A stretch of DNA of 39,615 nt from Bog-159 sp035602155 (GTDB lineage Bacteria > Acidobacteriota > Terriglobia > Bryobacterales > Bryobacteraceae). Each line of letters opens with the position of its first letter. Position 1 is the stretch's first letter. Positions 32,047-39,615 of this stretch are shown here, piece by piece. The translations under genes and the position numbers were made by a program. The stretch spans positions 1-39,615 of the forward strand of contig DATNMW010000263.1 of NCBI GenBank assembly GCA_035602155.1, read 5' to 3'. Under the pieces are notes generated by a model, which was not told the origin of the DNA, made no database searches, and saw only the letters and a list, made by a program, of their open reading frames with translations.

Positions 32047-32873
32047 ATGGGGCGAAGTTCTCGTGCTCCTATCTTGGTTTGTTGCCTCATGGCTTCTTTA
32101 ATCCGCGCTCAAACTCCGGATGTAACGGCCGAGTTGCGCTTTGGTGTCGAAGCTTATGAAAAATCCAACTTCGAGGAGGCCATCAAATACCTGGAGGACA
32201 TCGTCTCAATCGACCCGGCATCTATAGTTGGGCACTTGTATTTGGGCCGGTCTTACGATGATTGGCAGTGCTCCACGCCAAACGGTTGCGAAACGATCTG
32301 GTCCGCCAAGGTAATTCATGAATACAGTAGGGTTCTAGAACTTGATCCCGCCCACAAGGACGCTCTCAAGCGCCTGGCATATTTTCTCTACCAAAGCGCC
32401 CGGTTTGATGAGGCAGAGGCTCTCTACCGGAAGGCCGCCAAGCTTGATCGAAGCGACCCGGAGGCGAAGTACTCGATCGCGGTCCTCGACTTCATCGCGC
32501 TAATCGAGTGCTGTTCGAGGAAAAAGGTCGCTTGAGCCTTGCGTGGAAACATCCGCTGACCGGTTTACCCTCCTGCAATCAGGTTCGCGCCAGGATTCTA
32601 GCCGACGTCGAAGAGGGTATCGCACTGCTAACTGGAGCAGCAGAGCTCATGCATGACATCGACGCGCAAGCGCACTTGGGTGTGTTGTACGGCGTGCGGG
32701 CTGAACTTCAGTGCGGTGACCGCTTGGCCTCCCAGCGGGACCTGAAATCCGCGTCTCAGTGGTGGAACCGCGCTTGCGTGAGCTATGACGACCCCAAAAG
32801 AGTCTTCCGGCCAAGGTGGATTCCCGGCCCACCGCCGCCTCCCCCGAGGCGTGAAGATTCGTGCAAGTGGTGA
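32047..32873 (+). pseudogene. Secreted TPR protein with a frameshift
   Basis: Signal peptide (MGRSSRAPILVCCLMASL, ending IRAQ) and TPR repeats: FGVEAYEKSNFEEAIKYLED, HLYLGRSYDDW, EYSRVLELDPAHKDALKRLAYFLYQ, DEAEALYRKAAKLDRSDPEAKYSIAVLDF. The frame then ends at 32535 in junk (IALIECCSRKKVA). From about 32493 the next frame carries on fluently with HRANRVLFEEKGRLSLAW, then EEGIALLTGAAELMHD, GVLYGVRAELQCGDRLASQRDLKSASQWW. The layout matches a common acidobacterial TPR protein, so one indel near 32488-32500 split the gene. Codons reach back to 31978, but the ATG at 32047 fits the signal peptide. It is either a recent pseudogene or a sequencing error. Confidence 0.7.
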
Positions 32874-32917
32874 TGAACCATGACCGACGCCAAACCTTTC
32901 ACCGTATCCTGCAAGAC

Positions 32918-33904
32918 TCAGCGTCCCGCCTCAGCCTCCTTCTTCCTCGCCCCGCCCAGAATATCTACCAGCGAATAGTTGCCCTCATGGCAAGCGTATT
33001 CATAAATCGGCCCCTTAGTGGCCAGGAACGGATACTCGATCGTCCACGGCCGCGCAAACGCCGCCGGGTCTTCAATCGTGGCCCGGTACAAGATCGTGCC
33101 GGCGTCAGTCCGCGTGAATCGTTCCACCACGTGCAGATTTTCGGTCGATCCGCGGAATCGCGTCTTGTTCGTGAAATTGGTGGTGTCCACCACCAGCGTA
33201 TTCCCTTCCCAGTGGCCCACCGAATCCCCCAGCCACAGCCGCACATCCGCCGAAGCATGCGTCGCATTCATGCGCACGATCCGCGCATCGTGGACCATCT
33301 CCACCAATATCAGCACATTGTCCGGAGTCTGCACAATCTGGTAATTGTTGTTGTAAAGGACCGGAAGCATGGGCGGTCCCGATGTAGATCCGAACCCGAT
33401 CAGACAGCGCTCGGAAAGAGGCCGGTCCTTCACGCTGTCGAAGCTGCCGCCAGTATAGGATAAAGCCAGCCTTCGACCCGCCTCCGGCGTCAAGCGGGGA
33501 ACCTTTCCATCCGGCGGATCGACGATCAGCGAGGTGCGCTTCACCCCATTCACGCGCGCGAATTCCGATCCGCGGTCGATGAACAGCGCGTTATATCCGC
33601 CCGTCCCCGCGGAGCCTGTCGCCGTCAATAACGGCCCCTCGGACTTTCCGTCGTACTCGACCAGTTCGTTGGCGCTCTTCGCCTCCAGCACACGCGCCTC
33701 GGCATCGGTCAGGGTGGCTTTGCCGGCCAGCTCGGAGGGGCGCTCAAGCGGCGTGATGGTGGCGTTGGTCCAGATCCCCTGCAGATCCGGATGGCCGTCC
33801 GAAGTGCGCGGCACGGCGCTCGAAGTCTGGGCCGCCATGGGCGCCGCCAGCAGGACGGACAGAGCGCCCGACGATAGAAGGGATATTAAGAATCGATAGC
33901 ACAT
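32918..33904 (-). CDS. Secreted acidobacterial protein, HWEGxTLVVDTTNF family
   Basis: A 328-residue exported protein from ATG 33904, which has AGGAG 11 nt upstream. The longer frame from 33928 begins with TTG and includes the ribosome site. Signal peptide about residues 1-26 (ending PMAAQ). Family marks are DGHPDLQGIWTNATITPL, RLALSYTGGSFDSVKDRPLSERC, GDSVGHWEGNTLVVDTTNFT and ENLHVVERFTRTDAGTILYRATIEDP, then an end rich in Lys and Glu. The family is greatly expanded in Solibacter-like genomes and has no established function that I know of. It is related to the gene at 34366, with a DUF6152-like gene between them, suggesting a functional set. Confidence 0.75.
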   Translation of the reverse strand: MCYRFLISLLSSGALSVLLAAPMAAQTSSAVPRTSDGHPDLQGIWTNATITPLERPSELAGKATLTDAEARVLEAKSANELVEYDGKSEGPLLTATGSAGTGGYNALFIDRGSEFARVNGVKRTSLIVDPPDGKVPRLTPEAGRRLALSYTGGSFDSVKDRPLSERCLIGFGSTSGPPMLPVLYNNNYQIVQTPDNVLILVEMVHDARIVRMNATHASADVRLWLGDSVGHWEGNTLVVDTTNFTNKTRFRGSTENLHVVERFTRTDAGTILYRATIEDPAAFARPWTIEYPFLATKGPIYEYACHEGNYSLVDILGGARKKEAEAGR

Positions 33905-33931
33905 TTGGATCCGCTCTCCTCTCTTCAATAA

Positions 33932-34345
33932 TTACTTCTTCTCGTCGTAAGGCGCGCCGGTGCCGGACGAGCCGAGGAACAGTTTTCTGCCGTCCGGAAG
34001 AGTGATGTCCTTGCCATTGGCCCGCAACGATCCGTCTTTGGACTGATAACCGTCCACCACCACGGGCGTTCCCGGCGCCACACTCGCTTTGGTGAAGCCG
34101 CGCCGCAGCAGCACATTCGGGCTGCCGGCCTCAATCATCCAAGTGGTCACTTTGCCATCTGGCGATTTCACGTCCACATGGATCCAAGCGTGCGGGTTAA
34201 TCAGCTCCACTTTCGACACGACGCCGACTAGGTGCACGGGCCGCTTCGCATCGAACTCCGCCGCAAAAGCGTGATGCGCCCATGCCGGCACCGCCCCGGC
34301 GACAAGAGTGGCGCAGGCCGCCACGGCGAAAGCCTTCATCTTCAT
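33932..34345 (-). CDS. DUF6152-like secreted protein
   Basis: A 137-residue exported protein. Signal peptide about residues 1-23 (MKMKAFAVAACATLVAG, ending AWAHH). The mature part is a small beta-barrel-like domain: HHAFAAEFDAKRPVHLVGVV, INPHAWIHVDVKSPDGKVTTW, EAGSPNVLLRRGFTKAS, GTPVVVDGYQSKDGS, and a GKDITLPDGRKLFLGS end. This pattern is typical of the DUF6152 family. The frame extends upstream to 34534, but ATG 34345 has AGGAG 7 nt before it and gives the clean signal peptide. It sits between two HWEG-family genes with short gaps and the same strand, likely one operon. Confidence 0.75.
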   Translation of the reverse strand: MKMKAFAVAACATLVAGAVPAWAHHAFAAEFDAKRPVHLVGVVSKVELINPHAWIHVDVKSPDGKVTTWMIEAGSPNVLLRRGFTKASVAPGTPVVVDGYQSKDGSLRANGKDITLPDGRKLFLGSSGTGAPYDEKK

Positions 34346-34365
34346 TGCAGTTCTCCTACAGTCTT

Positions 34366-35178
34366 TCATTTTTCCGCCTTCTTCGTGAACTTGCCGTATA
34401 TCAGTTCTTCGGCGAACTCCACACACTTGAAATCCATCAGCCGGGCGTCCTTTTCCACATGCCGATACAGCGGCATCCCGATCTTCCATGGCCGGGAAAA
34501 TACCTTTGGATCCTCGATCGTCGCTTCGTACCAAAGAATGTCCGGGCCGCGCGGAGTGTAGCGTTCGACCACGTGCAGCGTGTCGCTATGATAATCCCCC
34601 GCCCTGTCGAACCACGTGCGCTCGTCCAGAGCGGTGACGTCGATCACCAGCGTGTCCCCTTCCCAGTGGCCTACCGACTGTCCCATCCAGGAATCGGCGG
34701 GCGCCGGCCCAGGATTCTGCAGAAAGACGTTGCGCACGGCGCCGGCATATTCGTAGGCGAAGAAGATCGCCTTCGCGCTGTGAAAGATCTGGAACGGGTA
34801 CGGCAGGTAGTTGGCCCGCGGCACACCCGGCAGGTAGCACCGGACTTCAGGGTCGGCGGTCAAGCGGCTTGCGAAATTCGCTTTCTTCTTTTCCTTCGCC
34901 GCCGGCAGGTACGGGATTTCGCCGCCCTCAACCACCCCCGGGCCGCCAGGCTCGGCGCCGATGGCGCCCATCGCGACCACCAGGCCGGTCCGCGCCGCAT
35001 GTTCCTGCAGGTCCCAGTTTGCCGTATTCAGAGCTTGCCAAATTCCGTTCAGGTCCGGTTTCCCGTCGGGCATCCGGCGCGGCTGTGCAGCCGGCTGGCC
35101 GCAAAGCGGAGCGACTGCCAGCAATAGCACCGCCATCGCGCCGGCGGATATCGCCGGCTCTCTCAGGAACGTTCGCAT
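34366..35178 (-). CDS. Secreted acidobacterial protein, HWEGxTLVID family
   Basis: A 270-residue exported relative of the gene at 32918. Signal peptide about residues 1-30 (MRTFLREPAISAGAMAVLLL, ending CGQPAAQ). Family marks are DGKPDLNGIWQALN, VRCYLPGVPRANYLPYPFQI, QSVGHWEGDTLVIDVTALDE, HVVERYTPRGPDILWYEATI, and the end KCVEFAEELIYGKF. ATG 35178 has GGAGG 10 nt upstream. Upstream codons to 35211 lack a ribosome site. It precedes the DUF6152-like gene by 20 nt and follows the DUF6644-like pair. Function unknown. Confidence 0.75.
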   Translation of the reverse strand: MRTFLREPAISAGAMAVLLLAVAPLCGQPAAQPRRMPDGKPDLNGIWQALNTANWDLQEHAARTGLVVAMGAIGAEPGGPGVVEGGEIPYLPAAKEKKKANFASRLTADPEVRCYLPGVPRANYLPYPFQIFHSAKAIFFAYEYAGAVRNVFLQNPGPAPADSWMGQSVGHWEGDTLVIDVTALDERTWFDRAGDYHSDTLHVVERYTPRGPDILWYEATIEDPKVFSRPWKIGMPLYRHVEKDARLMDFKCVEFAEELIYGKFTKKAEK

Positions 35179-35211
35179 CCGTCTATTTCCTCCAGGTTCT
35201 TGCGCGGCCAA

Positions 35212-35697
35212 CTATGCATCATATGCAATCAGCCGCCCGGAAACAATCAGGCCGGCCCACAAGAGCAAAGAGATGGATGCGGCCAGCTTGGCTTCGCCCG
35301 TTACCGCCACGTCCAGCCGCGCCGTATTTCCGTACACGCGGGAGCGAAAGACCAGAGCATGCACTCCCACCAGCGCCAGCAGCGCCATCTTCACCCAAAA
35401 AGCCGGGCTGCGGTAGAGCTTTTGGGGCTCCGCCCAAGCCAGCAGCAAACCGCTGACGGCCACTATCGAAAAGCCCGCCCACTTCCACGCCTGAAGCTGC
35501 TGCACGATGTCCGACACAGGGCGGCGCCGCATCGCCCATCCCAGCAGACGCAGATCGGTCGCCAGCACCATCCCGCCAAACAAAGCGATCGCCAGAAGAT
35601 GGATTCCACCGATAATCGGATAGGGCAGGGCCCCCTCCCGAATCGCCGTGCTCAGATCCGTGCTTTCGATCCACTCCAGCACCGAAACAATCGTCAT
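35212..35697 (-). CDS. DUF6644-like four-helix membrane protein
   Basis: A 161-residue membrane protein: VLEWIESTDLSTAIREG start, signature YPIIGGIHLLAIALFGGMVLATDLRLLGWAM, then PAFWVKMALLALVGVHALVF, and the end LLLWAGLIVSGRLIAYDA. The start at ATG 35697 is set by homology with the neighbouring paralogues. The frame continues far upstream only because it overlaps the next gene. It lies 17 nt after the paralogue at 35715 and 33 nt before the HWEG-family gene, so the five minus-strand genes from 36182 to 32918 may be one operon. Confidence 0.65.
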   Translation of the reverse strand: MTIVSVLEWIESTDLSTAIREGALPYPIIGGIHLLAIALFGGMVLATDLRLLGWAMRRRPVSDIVQQLQAWKWAGFSIVAVSGLLLAWAEPQKLYRSPAFWVKMALLALVGVHALVFRSRVYGNTARLDVAVTGEAKLAASISLLLWAGLIVSGRLIAYDA

Positions 35698-35714
35698 TAC
35701 CGTCCACCATCCAT

Positions 35715-36182
35715 TCAAACAAATGCGATCATGCGGCCACCCGCCACCACTGCCGTCCATAGCACCAGCGACAGGCCTCCCGCGAATTTGGCCGCCAGCG
35801 GCGGAACCTCGGACCCGGCCGCTTTGCGGTGGATCGTGAAGTGGAACAGCAAAGCCGCCAGCAGGACCACCATCTTGAATTGAAACGAGGGGTTGTTGTG
35901 GTAAGTCACTGCATCCGCCGAGAACATCAGGGGGCCGGTGGTCAGCATCAGCGCGAAACCCACGCGTGTCCACGGATCCAGATCCGCGGCTAGCTCAGCG
36001 GCCGACTGGCGCCGCATCCCCCATCCCAGAAGACGCAGATCGACTATGGCGATGGTTCCGATGGAAAACGCGAATCCGATAAAATGCAGGCTCTGGACCA
36101 GTGGGAATGCCCACTCCGGCCCGTTCATCGCATTCGCCCAAGGACTCGTAGTTAGCCATTCGAAAAACGACGAAGCAAACAT
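35715..36182 (-). CDS. DUF6644-like four-helix membrane protein
   Basis: A 155-residue membrane protein: FASSFFEWLTTSPWANAMNG start, signature FPLVQSLHFIGFAFSIGTIAIVDLRLLGWGM, FQFKMVVLLAALLFHFTIHR, and the end LVLWTAVVAGGRMIAFV. ATG 36182 has AAGGTGG about 7 nt upstream. The frame continues to 36284, but those residues do not fit the family. It is the first gene of the minus-strand set, divergent from the receptor at 36473. Confidence 0.65.
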   Translation of the reverse strand: MFASSFFEWLTTSPWANAMNGPEWAFPLVQSLHFIGFAFSIGTIAIVDLRLLGWGMRRQSAAELAADLDPWTRVGFALMLTTGPLMFSADAVTYHNNPSFQFKMVVLLAALLFHFTIHRKAAGSEVPPLAAKFAGGLSLVLWTAVVAGGRMIAFV

Positions 36183-36472
36183 GCTTGCCACCTTCTTGGC
36201 CGCCTGACCGTGCGCGCTGGCTACGAGGTACGGGTAAGCAGGGCATCCGGTTGCGGGAACTGCCACAGTATAGCGTAATTTCAACGTGCGTCTGCAAGCA
36301 GCCAGTTCTGCGCCTCCAAGCCGTCGCCGCAGCGGACTGTGCCGGGTTTTTCACAATAGTATACTATTTCTATCTATTCTATTGACAAAGATCTTCATCT
36401 CCCGTAGACTCATGAATAAGCATACGCATTTGGCGGCTTGGCAATGCTCGAGTCGTAACGGAGGATTTTACA
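36183..36472. other. Divergent intergenic region
   Basis: It separates the minus-strand DUF6644 set from the second receptor. The half nearer the receptor (about 36350-36420) is AT-rich and carries the promoter given separately. No gene or structured RNA is seen. Confidence 0.5.
36383..36411 (+). promoter_or_regulatory. Predicted sigma70 promoter of the second receptor gene
   Basis: Perfect TTGACA (36383-36388), a 17-nt spacer and TAGACT (36406-36411). The untranslated leader is about 55 nt and ends with the strong ribosome site GGAGG (36460-36464), 8 nt before the ATG. Confidence 0.6.
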
Positions 36473-39400
36473 ATGAAGAGGTCTATCACGTTGAGCCAAT
36501 TAGCCTTGGCTCCAACTCTATTCTTGTTGGGCTTACCTGCCCTAGCCCAGAATTCGCAACTGGAAGGCCGCATCACCGACGCCAGCCAGGCGATCGTGAA
36601 CCAGGCTGCGATTAGCGTAACGCGCACGGATTCGGGACTCAAGCGGGAAGTCCTGTCGAACGATCAGGGGCTCTATGTGGTCCCGCTGTTGCCGCCCGGC
36701 CAATATCAAATCGACGTCAATAAAGTGGGCTTCAAACCCCTCACGCGCACCGGTATCGTGCTGGAAACCGGCACCACCAGCACCGTCGATCTGCAGTTAG
36801 AAGTTGGAGGCGTCAACGAGACTGTGACGGTGGAGGCGGCTGCGCCTTTGTTGCAGCCCGAAACCTCATCGGTGGCCCACGTGGTGGACGGCCAGTCCAT
36901 CCAGGATCTGCCGCTGGTGGACCGGCGCGCCTCGCAGCTCATCGGTCTCAACGGATTTGTGGTGCAGAACGGCGCCGGACTCGGCGCGACGTTCGGCATT
37001 GCCGGCGGACGCGCCAACAACGCCATGTATACCCTGGACGGCGAAAGCACGCAAAATCTGCCGAATATCGGCGTGGCGACGCTGGTATACGATCCGCCCG
37101 TGGAATCCTTGCAGGAATTCAACGTGGAGATGAGCAACTACGCGGCGGAACTGGGGCGGACCGGCGGGGGCGTGATCCAGATGACCACCAAGTCCGGTAC
37201 CAACGACTGGCACGGCTCGGCCTACGAATTCTTCCGCAACAACATCCTGGACGCACGCACCTTTTTCGCCGCCACCAATCCGATTCTGCGCTACAACCTG
37301 TTCGGCGCATCGCTAGGAGGCCCGATCAAAAAGAATAAGACGTTCTTCTTTTACAACTATGAAGGGCTGCGCGAGATCACCTACGTCGCAACCATCCTGG
37401 GCGTGCCCACCCTGGCGGAAGACGCTGGCAATTTCTCGGCCGACAAGACCGTGGTCAAGGATCCCACAACCAAAGCGCCGTTTCCAGGAAACATCATTCC
37501 GGCCAACGTGCTGGATCCTGTGGGCCTCAAGCTGGCGTCCTTTTACCCTGCGCCCAACGTTCCCGGCCAAGCTTCCGGACACAACAATTTCCTGGCGAAC
37601 CAGGCGAACGGAGTCATTGGCAACAATCACATTGCCCGCATCGACCATCTGTTTCGCGAGAAGGACCGCATCTTCGGCCGCTTCGTCGGCTACACCACCC
37701 CCACCTATACGGGCGCGATATTCAGCGTGGCAGCGGCAGACCCCGCCGCCGTCAAAGCGCACACCAGCTACTACAACACGACCGGAACCTGGGATCACGA
37801 CTTCAGCCCCACGGTGCTCAACGAATTCCGCACGGGCTTCGATCTGCGGTCGTCGCATACTTACTCCTCGGGCGCCGGATCCGATCTCAACCAAAGCATC
37901 GGGCTGACGGGCGCGGATTCCGCGTTTGCCCCGAACGTGGTAGTGCCCGGTTACACGCAGCAGGGAACCACCACGCAGCAAAGATTCCAGGTTCCCACGC
38001 TGGCCATCCCCGTGATCGACCACATCACCGTAATTCGCGGAAGCCACCAACTCAAGTTTGGGGCCGAATACCGATACGCCAGCGACGTAGACGATTGGTG
38101 GGGCATCGCCGGCGGACAGGTTACCTTCAACACCACGGCCACCGGCAATTCATTGGCTGCGTTGGAACTCGGCTGGGTAAATACAGCCCAAATCGTCAAC
38201 GCGCTTCCGCTGAAGCCGCGCGGCGACAATTACAGCGCCTACGCCCAGGACGATTGGAAAGTCACGCCGAACCTGACCCTGAACCTGGGGCTGCGGTGGG
38301 ATCTCGACGAACCGCGCTGGGAAGAATACGATAACCGCCAGAATGGGTTCAACCCCACCGCCATCAACCCGGTTTCGGGGACGCCCGGCATCGTCACGTT
38401 CTCGGGGCTGAATGGCGTGCCCAAATTCGCCACTAATTGGAACTATCACAATCTGGGGCCGCGCTTCGGCTTCGCCTGGCGTCTGCCCAAGGACGTCGTG
38501 ATCCGGGGCGGCTCCGCGCTGCTCTACGTAGGACCCTACGACATGGCCACGCCCATCACCGCCAATCTGGGCTTCAGCGATTCGGCGTCATTCGTCTCAC
38601 CCAACAACGGAGTTACGCCGGCGTTCTTGCTGGCAAATGGATTCCCGGCGAATTCCGTCCCGACCGCGAACCAGCTTACGCCGGGATACGGCGCGGTGCC
38701 CGTCGGACAGAAACCCACCACCGCCGTTACTTACTATCAACAGACGGGCCGCAAGACCGGCTACCTGGAACAGTACAATTTCAACGTCCAGAAGCAGTTG
38801 TCCAACTCGGTATTGGTGGAAGTGGGTGCGCTCGCCACCAATGGCCACGACTTGCCGGTGCCGAATCAAGGCGGCGTAACCATCAACCAAGTTCCGACCG
38901 ACGAGTTGGGACCCGGCAATGCGCAGATCCTGCGTCCCTTTCCGCAATTCAGCGATGTGCGCGCGTTGGCCGACGACATCGGCAGCTCCAAGTACTACGG
39001 CTTCAACCTGCACGTGGAGAAGCGCGCTTCGAACGGACTCACCGTTCAGGGCAACTATACTTTCTCGCGATTCGAGGACAACGATCCCGGCCGCAACGAG
39101 TTGGGCGCGCCCGCGTCGGGCTACAACACGTTCCTGAATATGAACGACCGCGCGCAGGACTGGGGCCTCTCCGGCAACGATGTCAAGAACCGCTTCGTCG
39201 CCGAGGCGATCTACGAAGTGCCCTACGGCAAGGGCAAAGCGCACGCGCCGGCCAACGCCTTCCTGGACAAGGTGGCGGGTGGATGGTCGCTGGCCTATAC
39301 GGGAGAGTTGCATTCGGGGTCGCCGTACGGAGTGCTCGAAGCCGTCAACCTGACGAACTCATTTTCGGACGGCAACCGCCCCAACGTGGTCGGCGATCCG

Positions 39401-39615
39401 GTTCTGAGCGGCAGCCGTACTACCGCCCAGAAAATCTCCGAGTGGTTCAACACCAGCGCATTCGCGGCGCCTCCCGCCTATACCTTTGGCAACGCCGGGC
39501 GTACGGCGGGCTACGGTCCTGGAGCTATCGGGCTGAATCTTTCGATGCTGAAGGACTTCAGGTTCGGCGAGCGGCACGACGTTCAGTTCCGGGCGGAGGC
39601 GCTGAACTTCATCAA
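36473..39615 (+). CDS. TonB-dependent receptor, Oar-like, 3' end beyond window
   Basis: At least 1047 residues, cut by the window edge. Signal peptide about residues 1-25 (ending LPALAQ). Residues 28-110 are a carboxypeptidase-regulatory-like domain (LEGRITDASQAIVNQAAISV to TSTVDLQLEVGG). The plug follows (IQDLPLVDRRASQLIGL, then MYTLDGESTQNLP and AELGRTGGGVIQMTTKSGTN), then a long beta-barrel. The last residues (FGERHDVQFRAEALNFI) match the final strands of such receptors, so about 50-60 residues are missing. It shares domain order with the receptor at 10505 but is clearly a different paralogue. Its regulatory domain is the closest relative of the fragment at 27595. The substrate is unknown. 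Confidence 0.9.
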   Translation, partial: MKRSITLSQLALAPTLFLLGLPALAQNSQLEGRITDASQAIVNQAAISVTRTDSGLKREVLSNDQGLYVVPLLPPGQYQIDVNKVGFKPLTRTGIVLETGTTSTVDLQLEVGGVNETVTVEAAAPLLQPETSSVAHVVDGQSIQDLPLVDRRASQLIGLNGFVVQNGAGLGATFGIAGGRANNAMYTLDGESTQNLPNIGVATLVYDPPVESLQEFNVEMSNYAAELGRTGGGVIQMTTKSGTNDWHGSAYEFFRNNILDARTFFAATNPILRYNLFGASLGGPIKKNKTFFFYNYEGLREITYVATILGVPTLAEDAGNFSADKTVVKDPTTKAPFPGNIIPANVLDPVGLKLASFYPAPNVPGQASGHNNFLANQANGVIGNNHIARIDHLFREKDRIFGRFVGYTTPTYTGAIFSVAAADPAAVKAHTSYYNTTGTWDHDFSPTVLNEFRTGFDLRSSHTYSSGAGSDLNQSIGLTGADSAFAPNVVVPGYTQQGTTTQQRFQVPTLAIPVIDHITVIRGSHQLKFGAEYRYASDVDDWWGIAGGQVTFNTTATGNSLAALELGWVNTAQIVNALPLKPRGDNYSAYAQDDWKVTPNLTLNLGLRWDLDEPRWEEYDNRQNGFNPTAINPVSGTPGIVTFSGLNGVPKFATNWNYHNLGPRFGFAWRLPKDVVIRGGSALLYVGPYDMATPITANLGFSDSASFVSPNNGVTPAFLLANGFPANSVPTANQLTPGYGAVPVGQKPTTAVTYYQQTGRKTGYLEQYNFNVQKQLSNSVLVEVGALATNGHDLPVPNQGGVTINQVPTDELGPGNAQILRPFPQFSDVRALADDIGSSKYYGFNLHVEKRASNGLTVQGNYTFSRFEDNDPGRNELGAPASGYNTFLNMNDRAQDWGLSGNDVKNRFVAEAIYEVPYGKGKAHAPANAFLDKVAGGWSLAYTGELHSGSPYGVLEAVNLTNSFSDGNRPNVVGDPVLSGSRTTAQKISEWFNTSAFAAPPAYTFGNAGRTAGYGPGAIGLNLSMLKDFRFGERHDVQFRAEALNFI

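Noticed and set aside
32488..32535. A possible selenocysteine or programmed-frameshift site in the TPR gene, considered because tRNA-Sec is nearby.
   Set aside because: The break is a change of frame, not an in-frame TGA, and no slippery heptamer is visible. No convincing selenoprotein gene was found in the window.

Overview
The window looks like chromosomal DNA of a GC-rich acidobacterium, most like the Bryobacterales / Candidatus Solibacter group. This is inferred from gene content: Oar-like TonB-dependent receptors with an N-terminal carboxypeptidase-regulatory domain, secreted proteins with a DGxPDLxGIW start and an HWEGxTLVxD core, DUF6152-like and DUF6644-like proteins, and a tRNA-Sec gene. 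No 16S or other taxonomic marker is present, so the placement is an inference.

Layout. (1) 1-8781 is mostly housekeeping: the C-terminal half of a prepilin peptidase, a BON protein, a ROK fructokinase, and a tight + strand run coaD / PLP aminotransferase / mannose-6-phosphate isomerase / MerT-like membrane protein. The last gene runs into a redoxin-like gene broken by a small inversion. A fumarylacetoacetate-hydrolase-family enzyme and a secreted M1 aminopeptidase follow. (2) 9232-10264 holds tRNA-Gly(TCC) and tRNA-Thr(TGT). The last 49 nt of the tRNA-Thr region are repeated 0.88 kb downstream, marking the scar of an integrated element. (3) 10505-26921 is one long co-directional run: TonB-dependent receptor, sulfatase-like hydrolase with a Thr nucleophile, two tandem 995-aa beta-propeller/PHP proteins, then an unusual membrane module. 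That module is a P1B-type metal ATPase fused to an HflK-like SPFH domain, followed by HflC-like, His-rich HflK-like and small NTF2-like proteins in overlapping frames. (4) 26900-29643 is a decayed stretch: an intact HExxH protein, a decapitated receptor N-terminus, a frameshifted sulfatase, a tyrosine-recombinase tail, and the selenocysteine tRNA gene selC. (5) 29748-36182 has a periplasmic nucleoside hydrolase, four small DUF6644-like membrane proteins in two oppositely oriented pairs, a frameshifted TPR protein and three secreted proteins. (6) 36473 to the end is a second large TonB-dependent receptor, cut by the window edge.

How the genes may work together. The receptor, hydrolases and propeller/PHP proteins form a plausible uptake and degradation locus acting at or outside the outer membrane. 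The ATPase-SPFH module starts 4 nt after the second PHP gene. It looks like a metal transporter built into an HflKC-type inner-membrane assembly, with extra histidine-rich metal-binding segments. This is the most interesting system in the window. Its function is inferred from domains only.
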